From positions 1-6,204 of the forward strand of contig JASLJB010000380.1 of NCBI GenBank assembly GCA_030152605.1: DNA of 6,204 nt, written 5' to 3'. Within the stretch, counting starts at the first letter, position 1. Every line of letters begins with the position of its first letter. Shown here piece by piece: positions 1 to 6,204 of the stretch. The notes under the pieces are model-generated. The model saw nothing but the letters and a program-made list of their open reading frames with translations, searched no databases and was not told where the DNA came from. This stretch comes from Acinetobacter sp. GTDB lineage: Bacteria > Pseudomonadota > Gammaproteobacteria > Pseudomonadales > Moraxellaceae. The translations under genes and the position numbers were made by a program.

Positions 1-26
1 GACCCATAAAGGGATCTCAACGAAAT

Positions 27-102
27 TGGTGGGTCGTCCGCGATTCGAACGCGGGACCAACGGATTAAAAGTCCGCTGCTCTACCAGCTGAGCTAACGAC
101 CC
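27..102 (-). tRNA. tRNA-Lys (anticodon UUU)
   Basis: This 76-nt tRNA decodes lysine AAA/AAG codons. Read on the minus strand it begins GGGTCGT at 102 and ends with the matching acceptor arm ACGACCC, discriminator A and an encoded CCA (27-29). The acceptor stem is 7 bp and fully paired. The D arm contains AGCTGGTAGAGC and the T arm contains GTTCGAATC. The anticodon loop is CTTTTAA, giving anticodon TTT at 67-69, closed by a CGGA/TCCG stem. Every expected tRNA element is present, so it looks functional. It lies downstream of the acyl-CoA synthetase on the same strand, about 130 bases away, and has its own promoter-like sequence just upstream, so it is probably transcribed independently. Confidence 0.98.
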
Positions 103-112
103 ATCTCGTTTT

Positions 113-136
113 GATGTTGCGTATTGTAGCAACATC
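113..136. repeat. 8-bp inverted repeat across the tRNA promoter -10 box
   Basis: GATGTTGC at 113-120 and its exact reverse complement GCAACATC at 129-136 are separated by 8 bases that contain the -10 box of the tRNA-Lys promoter. The symmetry is certain. Whether it is an operator, an RNA hairpin in a longer readthrough transcript, or chance is unknown. It is not followed by a T tract in either direction, so it does not look like an intrinsic terminator. Confidence 0.6.
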
Positions 137-150
137 TCAAAAGAGCGCAA
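123..150 (-). promoter_or_regulatory. Probable sigma-70 promoter of tRNA-Lys
   Basis: On the minus strand a -35 box TTGCGC (145-150) is separated by 16 bases from a -10 box TACAAT (123-128), which is five of six matches to consensus. Transcription would start near 115-117, leaving a leader of roughly 13-15 nt before the tRNA 5' end at 102. An 8-bp perfect inverted repeat straddles the -10 box (113-136). The boxes are read directly; promoter activity is inferred from position and fit. Confidence 0.6.
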
Positions 151-233
151 GTAAAAATTATCGAACTTTGACACGTTTGATTATATTTAACGCAACTTTT
201 CTTCTTAAACATCAAAAAGTAACCAATTCGACC

Positions 234-2075
234 TTAAAAACGGTATTTATAGGCTTGAATGTTGGCAAATATCTCATCGTTGACTTCGCAGTAGGCAGAT
301 GAACCCGGTAATAAAACATACAACTTGTCTGATGTTTTTTCAGGATTGAAGGCTTGTTCTTTCAATTTGTTTTTTTGATACTTAAAAGTACCGGTGGTTT
401 CGACCTGTTGTTGCACCCGTAAAAACACCGGAATCGCATAAGCGGGTAGATCTTGTTTAAATGCGCTGTACATATCGCACAAATCTCGCTCAGTCAGTGC
501 ATGACCCTCATGTAAGGTAATCGCTGCCATGCCTGCACGGCCGTTGGTATTCGGGATTTCAACACCATAGACCACGGCTTCGACGATCTTGTCATAGTCA
601 CTACAGATGTTTTCCACTTCGGTGGTGGAGACATTTTCACCTTTCCAGCGGAAGGTATCGCCGAGACGGTCGACAAATTGCGCATGACGGAAACCGATAT
701 CACGTACCAAGTCGCCCGTGATGAAATAAGCATCACCGCGATGGAACACATCTTTCATGACCACTTCACGGTTTTTTTCTGGATCGGTGTAACCATCGAA
801 AGGTGAACGGCGGGTGATTTTACCAATTAATAAACCGACTTCGCCCTTTTTAACTTTGATGCAATAGCCCTTGTCGTTGCGAATGGCTTGGTTTTTTTCT
901 TTGTCAAACTGCACGATGGCATAAGGCGTGGGTGAGAAACCGACGGTATTGTCAAAGTTAAACACATTACTAAAGCCGACGTTGCCTTCACTCGATGCAT
1001 ATAGCTCTAAGATTTCGCTAATACCAAAGCGCTGCTTGAACTTATTCCAGATATTCGGACGCATACCATTGCCGATCATTTTGGTGACGCGATGCGCACG
1101 ATCATGTTCTGATTCCGGTGCATCCATCAAATAGCGACACAACTCGCCCACATAGCCAATCGCTGAAGCATCAAATTTCTTCACATCAGTCCAGAAACTT
1201 GAGGTGGAATATTTACGACGAATCGCCAATGCCGCACCACCTGCAATCACACCACACCAACACACCACCATGCCGGTTGCATGATAGAGCGGTAGGGTGC
1301 AATACATCACGTCTTTGTCATTCAGATCCAACACATGACCATAGGTGCCATAGGCGAGCGTCCAACGACTATTACTAAAGATCACTGCCTTGGGTAGACC
1401 GGTGGTGCCAGAGGTGTAGATATAAAACAAGCCGTCTTTGCCCTGTACCGTTTGCGTGGTTGGGACATTGAATTTTGGAAAATGAATCACCTTCAGCGCG
1501 AGGTTAATAAATCCGACCGGTGAATGACCAGCATCTTGTTGAGTGTTTTGATCGGCAAACCAATGTAGGCGTTCTTCTTCAAGCAGCAAGTCATTGCGAA
1601 TGGCATGCACCGCTTCACGGCATTCTTCACCCACGATTACTGCAAAAGGCTTGACCAAATTGATGCTATGCGTCAGTACTTTACCGCTTTGTGAGGTATT
1701 CACCAGGGCACTGACCACGCCAATCTTGGCCATGGCGATCACGGTGGCGACCAACTCAGGACGATTTTCGATCATCAGCGCAATCACATCGCCTTTGCGG
1801 GTACCGATGGATAAATAATAATGCGCAATTTGGTTGGCCCAATCATTCAGGGCTTGATAGCTATAGCTTTGATCTTCAAATAATAATGCGGTGGCTTGCG
1901 GGTAACGCTTAACGGCTTTCTCAAAAGCTAAACCTAAACCGGCTGGCGTATTGGGTGTGCGTAAATACGCTTGTTTAAGCCCACTAAGCAAATTTGGAAT
2001 TTTGTTGATAAAGTTGGGCAGCTTAGCAGCAACATCCGCGATGCCTATAAGGTCGGTTTGTGTTGTTTGGCTCAT
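234..2075 (-). CDS. Long-chain/very-long-chain acyl-CoA synthetase (FATP-like, ANL superfamily)
   Basis: A 613-residue adenylate-forming enzyme, predicted to activate long-chain fatty acids to acyl-CoA with ATP and CoA for beta-oxidation or lipid synthesis, at the inner face of the membrane. Seen in the protein: the AMP-binding P-loop YIYTSGTTGLPKAV (218-231), the YASSEGNVGF adenine-site motif (359-368), TGD (453-455), and FVDRLGDTFRWKGENVSTTEVE split as FVDRLGDTF (467-475) and RWKGENVSTTEVE (476-488). The last is typical of the FATP/very-long-chain group rather than classical FadD. TGTFKYQK (561-568) carries the expected C-terminal catalytic lysine. The C-terminus IQAYKYRF also fits this group, and the length is normal. 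The start at 2075 is supported by an AGGA Shine-Dalgarno (2081-2084) five bases upstream. Residues 10-38 form an amphipathic N-terminal stretch with no clear transmembrane helix. It follows the rne terminator, so it probably has its own promoter. Chain-length preference cannot be read from sequence. Confidence 0.95.
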   Translation of the reverse strand: MSQTTQTDLIGIADVAAKLPNFINKIPNLLSGLKQAYLRTPNTPAGLGLAFEKAVKRYPQATALLFEDQSYSYQALNDWANQIAHYYLSIGTRKGDVIALMIENRPELVATVIAMAKIGVVSALVNTSQSGKVLTHSINLVKPFAVIVGEECREAVHAIRNDLLLEEERLHWFADQNTQQDAGHSPVGFINLALKVIHFPKFNVPTTQTVQGKDGLFYIYTSGTTGLPKAVIFSNSRWTLAYGTYGHVLDLNDKDVMYCTLPLYHATGMVVCWCGVIAGGAALAIRRKYSTSSFWTDVKKFDASAIGYVGELCRYLMDAPESEHDRAHRVTKMIGNGMRPNIWNKFKQRFGISEILELYASSEGNVGFSNVFNFDNTVGFSPTPYAIVQFDKEKNQAIRNDKGYCIKVKKGEVGLLIGKITRRSPFDGYTDPEKNREVVMKDVFHRGDAYFITGDLVRDIGFRHAQFVDRLGDTFRWKGENVSTTEVENICSDYDKIVEAVVYGVEIPNTNGRAGMAAITLHEGHALTERDLCDMYSAFKQDLPAYAIPVFLRVQQQVETTGTFKYQKNKLKEQAFNPEKTSDKLYVLLPGSSAYCEVNDEIFANIQAYKYRF

Positions 2076-2110
2076 ATGAATCCTATTTATTTTTGCTTAT
2101 CCAATAAAGA

Positions 2111-2140
2111 GTATTAGTTTGATCGTGTGAATAAAATCAA
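2111..2140 (-). promoter_or_regulatory. Weak candidate promoter for the acyl-CoA synthetase
   Basis: The gene starts about 115 bases beyond the rne terminator tail, so a promoter is expected in 2076-2190. The best pair I can find on the minus strand is TTGATT (2135-2140), an 18-base spacer and TAATAC (2111-2116). The -35 is reasonable, but the -10 matches consensus at only three of six positions. An imperfect inverted repeat (GTTGAT / ATCAAAC on the minus strand, 2117-2141) overlaps the spacer and could be a regulator site. This is a suggestion, not a firm call. Confidence 0.25.
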
Positions 2141-2190
2141 CTACCTGCAGTTTTAATGGCAATGCTCTAGAGTAATCAACCTAATATGCC

Positions 2191-2233
2191 AAAAATAACA
2201 AAAGAAACCTAGTCACCGAAATGACTAGGTTTC
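2191..2233 (-). terminator. Intrinsic terminator of rne
   Basis: On the minus strand, 37 bases after the rne stop codon, a perfect 12-bp stem GAAACCTAGTCA / TGACTAGGTTTC (2222-2233 and 2204-2215) closes a 6-base loop TTTCGG (2216-2221). It is followed at once by the T-rich run TTTTGTTATTTTT (2203-2191). This is a textbook Rho-independent terminator for transcripts coming from rne. In the opposite direction no T run follows the stem directly, so it probably acts one way. Confidence 0.92.
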
Positions 2234-2270
2234 AAGAATTTGACTTTTTTATGCAAGTCTTAGCGCGAGA

Positions 2271-5200
2271 TTACTCTGCGGCTGGGGTGGCTTTTTTCGG
2301 TGGACGGCCACGTGGACGGCGCGGGCGGACGGGTTTATCTTCCGCTGCAGCGGCCTCAGTCGCCTTGTCTTCTGCCGCAGGTGCTTCAAGTGCTAAGTCA
2401 GACTGTTGCTCTTGTAGCGCCTTGGCCTTTGCCGCTTGTGCTTTGGTGACACGCGCTGGTGCAGGGGCCTTTTCAGCCTTTTCTGGCGTTGCCGCTTTGG
2501 CGGTTGCTTCCGGGGCTGTTGCTGGCTCGACCTCAGTCGTCACAACTGCTGCCTCAGCCGTTGCAGTCGTGTCCGCAGTTGCTGATACATCAGCGTCCGC
2601 TTGCACTGCATCGGTGCTTGCCGTTGGCTCTACAGTGGCTTGCTCGGCTGCAACAGCGTCGAGCACAGGTGTTGCTTCAGCAACTTCAGTGCTCGTGTCA
2701 CTGCTTGGCGTTGCTTCTGATGTCGCAGAAAGCTCAGCACTCTCCTGTACTTCAGTACTTGGCGCTGTAGTTTCAGCCGCCGCTACTTCGGTTTCAGTCG
2801 CTGGTGTCGCTGTTTCAACTGCAACTTTAGCATCAACATCGCTTGGCGCTGGCGTTTCAGTCGCTGCAGCATCAGCTGCTGGGGTTTCTAGGTTTTCTGT
2901 AGCAGCTTTGGCGCTCGCCTGTGCAAGCTTCGATTGCTCAAAAGCTTGTTCAGCAGCGAGTTTTGCCAAGCGGCGACGCTCACGCGGATCATTGGCGACA
3001 CGAGTATCCGCACTTGGTGCAGGGGGTGTCAGGTCCAATACTTCAGCAGGTTCAACTTCAGGCTGTGCCTTGGTCACGGCCACATCACGTGTGACAGGCT
3101 GTGCTTCTGCAGCTGCAGGCTGAGTTGCTTGTGATTGCACAAACTCTTCAGTGAACTTCAACAATGCACGGTTAAAGGTCGGGATCAGACCAAACTGTTC
3201 AATCAGAACAGAGCAATCTTCACCGTAGACTTGACGGATCAAGCTACCCACGGTGTAGTTTGCCAATGTCGGCACTTGAGATGGGCTGAGCGTTGCTTTT
3301 TGCTTGGCTTTGCTTTGATCTGCTTGGCGTTGACGTTGGCGGCTACGTGGGTCATTGCTAGCACGACGTACCGGTTGCTCAGTTTCTTGAGCTGCGTCTG
3401 CGACCACTGCTGCGGTAACCGTTTTTTCAGTATTACGCTCAGTAGTGCGTTCAGTGTTGCGTTCAGGACGGCGCTTACTTGGGGCCTCTACAGCAGCAAC
3501 AGCCGCTGGGCTTTCTGCTTTTTGCGCAACAGCAGCAGTTGGAGTCGCCGCTGTTTGAACGGCGATCACTTCACTTTTCTGCTCGTCAAGGTTCAAGACC
3601 AAGGCAGTGGTGAGCTGTTCTTGACGTGGTGCATCTACGATTTGAACCGCAGGTACATTCGATGCCACGTTTTCAACTGCTGTAGTTGTCACAGTTGCTG
3701 CGCTATCGTTGAGTACACTTGGATCGCGCTGACGTGTTGGACGTGGCGGACGTTGTGGACTGTTGCGATCGCGACGTGGTACAGCAGTGCTTTCATTGCT
3801 GTTGTTGTCAAAGGATTGCTCAGTATTGCTTTGACGACGTGGCTGACGCTGTTGACGTTGTTCTTGACGGTTGTCAGAACGCTGATCTTGGCGGTTGTCA
3901 GTACGGCTGTCTTGACGGTTGTCAGCACGGTTGTCTTGACGATTGTCAGCACGTTGATCTTGACGATTGTCAGTACGGTTGTCTTGACGATTGTCAGTAC
4001 GGTTGTCTTGACGATTGTCAGCACGGTTGTCTTGACGATTGTCAGCACGTTGATCTTGGCGGTTGTCAGTACGGCTGTCTTGACGGTTGTCAGAACGCTG
4101 ATCTTGACGGTTGTCAGTGCGGTTGCCTAGATCATCAGCTGTGTTCTGATCTTGGTTTGATTCGCGCTGTTCTTTGTATTTACTGCGTTTTTTGTTGTTG
4201 CTGTTGCCATTGCCATGATTGGCGTTGCCGTTATTGCCATTGCTGTTGCGTGGGTTGCGCTCGTCTTTTTCAGCAGTTTTTTGAGCATAGTCACGCGCTT
4301 CTGCTTTGGCAGGGCTGAGGTAGGCATTGTTTTGTTCAGGGCTTACGCTCGCTGCACGTGCCGGTGCTGCTGCGGCGATTTGACCGAACTGGCCACGGCT
4401 GACCGCGCCATTGTTGACCATGCTTTCGATGGCAGCCGCTGCGTTATTGGCGCTGTGTGCTTGATCGGTGGTTGAGGCTTGTTTTTGAACAAACAAGTTT
4501 TCTAACCATGCACATGGGCTGTTGCTTGCTGGTGCTGCAACCACTGGGGCAGCAGGCGCAGCTTTTTGATGGCTTGGTTTTTGCTGTGCAGGCGCTGCAG
4601 CTTTGGCTGTTGCTGTTTTAGCACTCGCGTTTTGCGCAGCATGGGCAAATTGCGTTGCTGGTTCTTCTTCTAAATGCCACTCTGAAGACGCATAGCCGAG
4701 TTCTTTTTCACTCAGACGGGTCGCTTCAGTGCGCTCATAACTGCTTGGCGCAAAGCCATCAGGATTATAAGAAATTTGATAATGCGGTGTTTCCAAATGC
4801 GGATGTGGCAGTACCGTAACACGCACCGTTGAAGTTTGTTCTAAGTACACCAAAGTATGGCGTTTTTCGTTGAGTAAGAAGGCTGCGATTTCAACAGGCA
4901 CTTCAACTTGAACTTCACCTTGGCGTTCTTTGAGTGCGATCTCTTCGACTTTACGCATGATCGATAGAGACAATGAACGTAGGTCACGCACCATACCGGT
5001 ACCGTGGCAACGAGGGCAAACATAACCGGTTGCTTCTTCAAGAGAAGGGCGCAGACGTTGACGGCTCATTTCCATCAAACCAAAACGTGACAATTGACCG
5101 AACTGGATACGTGCGCGGTCACTTTGAGTCGCTTCACGCAGTTTGGCTTCAACCATACGTTGGTTGCGTTCTTTGGTCATGTCGATAAAGTCGATCACGA

Positions 5201-6204
5201 CTAAGCCGCCGATATCACGCAAACGTAATTGACGTGCGATTTCTTCAGCGGCTTCTAAGTTGGTGCTGAGTGCTGTTTCTTCAACATCGTGGCCGCGGGT
5301 TGATTTTGCAGAGTTGATATCGATTGAAACCAAAGCTTCAGTTTGGTCGATCACGATCGAACCACCTGAAGGTAGTTTGACTTCACGCTCATAAGCCGTT
5401 TGGATTTGGCTTTCAATCGCGAAATGCGCAAACAATGGCTCATTTAAGGTATAGGTTTGTAGTTTGTCGAGTTGATTCGGCATCACCGCTTTAACAAAGT
5501 TATAGGCTTCGTTATAGGCTTGCTCATTATCAATCAAGATTTCAGCAACATCATCACGTAAGTAGTCACGGATGGCACGCGTGACCACACCGGCTTCTTG
5601 ATGTACCAACATCGGTGATGGACCGCTGCTCGATGTGCTTTGAATTTGTGCCCAGAGATCGAGCAAATGTTGTAAATCGAGTTGTAGCTCTTCTTGGGTA
5701 CGGCCAATACCGGCAGTACGCACGATCACACTCATACCACGCGGTACGTTGAGTGAAGCGAGCATTTCTTTGAGTTCATCACGCACAGCGCCTGAAATCT
5801 GACGGCTGATACCGCCACCTTTTGGGTTGTTTGGCATGAGTACCAAATAACGACCCGCCAGTGAAATAAAAGTCGATAGCGCAGCGCCTTTATTGCCACG
5901 TTCTTCTTTTTCCACTTGGACTAAAAGTTCAGTACCTTCGGTGATCAGCTCACGAATGTTTGAGGTTTGACGCGGGTCCGCTTTGTAATACGAGTTTGCG
6001 ATTTCGCGCATCGATAAAAAGCCCTGACGTCCTGCACCGTATTCAACGAATACAGCTTCGAGAGACGGCTCGACACGGGTGACGTGGCCTTTATAAATGT
6101 TTGCTTTTTTTTGTTCACGGGTGCGATTTTCTAAATCAAAATCGTAAAGGCGGTGACCAGTAATAAGTGCAACGCGAACTTCTTCGGCATGTGTTGCATT
6201 GATC
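2271..6204 (-). CDS. rne: Ribonuclease E, 5' end cut by the window edge
   Basis: RNase E is the endoribonuclease that starts mRNA decay, processes rRNA and tRNA precursors, and scaffolds the RNA degradosome. The frame stays open to the window edge: 1310 codons are visible, beginning [10 protein letters not shown] at 6203. By comparison with E. coli (MKRMLINAT) only about five codons are missing; the internal ATG at 6011 falls inside the S1 domain. In visible numbering: S1 domain about 34-115; 5'-sensor VRTAG with R162 and T163; catalytic Mg ligands D295 (SIDINSA) and D338 (VIDFIDM); zinc-link CPRC with C396 and C399; small domain to about 510. The rest is mostly disordered scaffold: a possible membrane segment (561-574), an Asn-rich run (653-670), eleven RxDNRQDx octapeptides (695-782), ERNT repeats (914-928), NDPR motifs (950-953, 1071-1074), a folded-looking island (976-1023), an Ala/Thr/Glu-rich acidic tract (about 1105-1289) and an AT-hook-like tail. 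It is longer than the 1061-residue E. coli protein because of this scaffold. Partner-binding roles are inferred. Confidence 0.97.
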   Translation of the reverse strand, partial: INATHAEEVRVALITGHRLYDFDLENRTREQKKANIYKGHVTRVEPSLEAVFVEYGAGRQGFLSMREIANSYYKADPRQTSNIRELITEGTELLVQVEKEERGNKGAALSTFISLAGRYLVLMPNNPKGGGISRQISGAVRDELKEMLASLNVPRGMSVIVRTAGIGRTQEELQLDLQHLLDLWAQIQSTSSSGPSPMLVHQEAGVVTRAIRDYLRDDVAEILIDNEQAYNEAYNFVKAVMPNQLDKLQTYTLNEPLFAHFAIESQIQTAYEREVKLPSGGSIVIDQTEALVSIDINSAKSTRGHDVEETALSTNLEAAEEIARQLRLRDIGGLVVIDFIDMTKERNQRMVEAKLREATQSDRARIQFGQLSRFGLMEMSRQRLRPSLEEATGYVCPRCHGTGMVRDLRSLSLSIMRKVEEIALKERQGEVQVEVPVEIAAFLLNEKRHTLVYLEQTSTVRVTVLPHPHLETPHYQISYNPDGFAPSSYERTEATRLSEKELGYASSEWHLEEEPATQFAHAAQNASAKTATAKAAAPAQQKPSHQKAAPAAPVVAAPASNSPCAWLENLFVQKQASTTDQAHSANNAAAAIESMVNNGAVSRGQFGQIAAAAPARAASVSPEQNNAYLSPAKAEARDYAQKTAEKDERNPRNSNGNNGNANHGNGNSNNKKRSKYKEQRESNQDQNTADDLGNRTDNRQDQRSDNRQDSRTDNRQDQRADNRQDNRADNRQDNRTDNRQDNRTDNRQDQRADNRQDNRADNRQDSRTDNRQDQRSDNRQEQRQQRQPRRQSNTEQSFDNNSNESTAVPRRDRNSPQRPPRPTRQRDPSVLNDSAATVTTTAVENVASNVPAVQIVDAPRQEQLTTALVLNLDEQKSEVIAVQTAATPTAAVAQKAESPAAVAAVEAPSKRRPERNTERTTERNTEKTVTAAVVADAAQETEQPVRRASNDPRSRQRQRQADQSKAKQKATLSPSQVPTLANYTVGSLIRQVYGEDCSVLIEQFGLIPTFNRALLKFTEEFVQSQATQPAAAEAQPVTRDVAVTKAQPEVEPAEVLDLTPPAPSADTRVANDPRERRRLAKLAAEQAFEQSKLAQASAKAATENLETPAADAAATETPAPSDVDAKVAVETATPATETEVAAAETTAPSTEVQESAELSATSEATPSSDTSTEVAEATPVLDAVAAEQATVEPTASTDAVQADADVSATADTTATAEAAVVTTEVEPATAPEATAKAATPEKAEKAPAPARVTKAQAAKAKALQEQQSDLALEAPAAEDKATEAAAAEDKPVRPRRPRGRPPKKATPAAE
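3420..3464 (-). repeat. Short 12-bp in-frame tandem repeat in rne (ERNT-type)
   Basis: The rne coding strand carries successive 12-base units GAACGCAACACT, GAACGCACTACT and GAGCGTAATACT, then a decayed unit starting GAAAAAACG. They encode [12 protein letters not shown] and EKT at visible residues 914-928. Unit edges are clear, but copies differ at third positions, so this is an older repeat than the 24-bp array. The repeated Arg/Glu character resembles other RNA-binding or partner-binding scaffold segments of RNase E; the function is inferred. Confidence 0.75.
3858..4121 (-). repeat. Eleven-copy 24-bp tandem repeat within rne
   Basis: Eleven contiguous 24-bp units (264 bp) encode the octapeptide R-(T/S/A)-D-N-R-Q-(D/E)-(Q/S/N), visible RNase E residues 695-782, with no gaps and always in frame. 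Units at 4026-4049, 4002-4025 and 3930-3953 are identical at the DNA level. Variation is concentrated in residues 2 and 8 of the octapeptide. The unit is a multiple of three, so gain or loss of copies keeps the gene open. It sits where E. coli RNase E has its arginine-rich RNA-binding region, so an RNA-binding role is plausible but inferred. Confidence 0.97.

Noticed and set aside
111..302. Plus-strand open frame of 63 codons between the tRNA and the acyl-CoA synthetase
   Set aside because: It begins inside the tRNA promoter region, overlaps the 3' end of the synthetase on the other strand, has no Shine-Dalgarno sequence and resembles no known protein.
494..1818. Several 68-86 codon frames within the acyl-CoA synthetase
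   Set aside because: They are shadows of an intact gene with all expected motifs and have no independent support.
2165..2172. CTCTAGAG palindrome in the rne-synthetase intergenic region
   Set aside because: An 8-base palindrome alone is expected by chance and is not part of a larger dyad or positioned on a promoter.
2221..3123. Plus-strand open frame of 300 codons, rich in Ala and Ser
   Set aside because: It is antisense to the Ala/Thr/Glu-rich tract of rne, starts inside the terminator hairpin, has no recognisable domain, and is explained by the low-complexity codons of the real gene.
3858..4121. CRISPR-like array
   Set aside because: The 24-bp units are contiguous with no unique spacers, are in frame within rne, and encode a regular peptide.
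3135..4130. Plus-strand open frame of 331 codons with a repeated TVVLTIVS pattern suggesting membrane segments
   Set aside because: The pattern is the reverse strand of the 24-bp rne repeat. Its hydrophobicity follows from antisense reading of polar codons, and no ribosome site or family resemblance supports it.
3689..4318. Other frames across the repeat (LTIVKTTV on the minus strand, DDCQYGCL on the plus strand)
   Set aside because: These are out-of-frame readings of the same 24-bp array, which stays open in several frames because its length is a multiple of three and it lacks stop codons.
2271..6011. RNase E starting at the internal ATG at 6011
   Set aside because: The frame continues upstream to the window edge with clear RNase E sequence ([36 protein letters not shown]), so 6011 is an internal methionine inside the S1 domain.

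Overview
This window looks like ordinary core chromosome of a gammaproteobacterium in the Moraxellaceae, most likely Acinetobacter or a close relative. The evidence is the RNase E sequence, whose catalytic half is clearly gammaproteobacterial but whose C-terminal half differs strongly from that of Escherichia coli, together with the style of the acyl-CoA synthetase. Genus is an inference, not a database result. All recognised genes lie on the minus strand, so transcription runs from high to low coordinates.

Layout, in transcription order: (1) rne, encoding RNase E, fills 6204-2271. It enters from the window edge missing only about five codons and ends at a strong intrinsic terminator (2191-2233). 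(2) An intergenic region of about 195 bases (2076-2270) holds that terminator and, at most, a weak promoter for the next gene. (3) A 613-residue long-chain/very-long-chain acyl-CoA synthetase of the FATP-like type occupies 2075-234. (4) About 130 bases (103-233) contain no gene but carry a good tRNA promoter. (5) A tRNA-Lys(UUU) gene lies at 102-27. The last bases (1-7) repeat the start of that tRNA and may be the 5' end of a second copy cut by the window edge. No stretch longer than 300 bases lacks a gene.

The genes share strand but not an obvious pathway: RNA turnover, fatty-acid activation and translation. The terminator after rne and the separate promoter of the tRNA suggest three transcription units rather than one operon.

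I found no mobile element, CRISPR array, toxin-antitoxin or defence system, and no convincing new system. The most interesting material is in the long disordered scaffold half of RNase E: an eleven-copy 24-bp in-frame repeat encoding an Arg/Asp/Asn/Gln octapeptide, a short segment at the position of the E. coli membrane anchor, an isolated conserved-looking folded island flanked by two NDPR motifs, and an AT-hook-like C-terminus. Most remaining open reading frames, including plus-strand ones of 300 and 331 codons, are shadows of rne.
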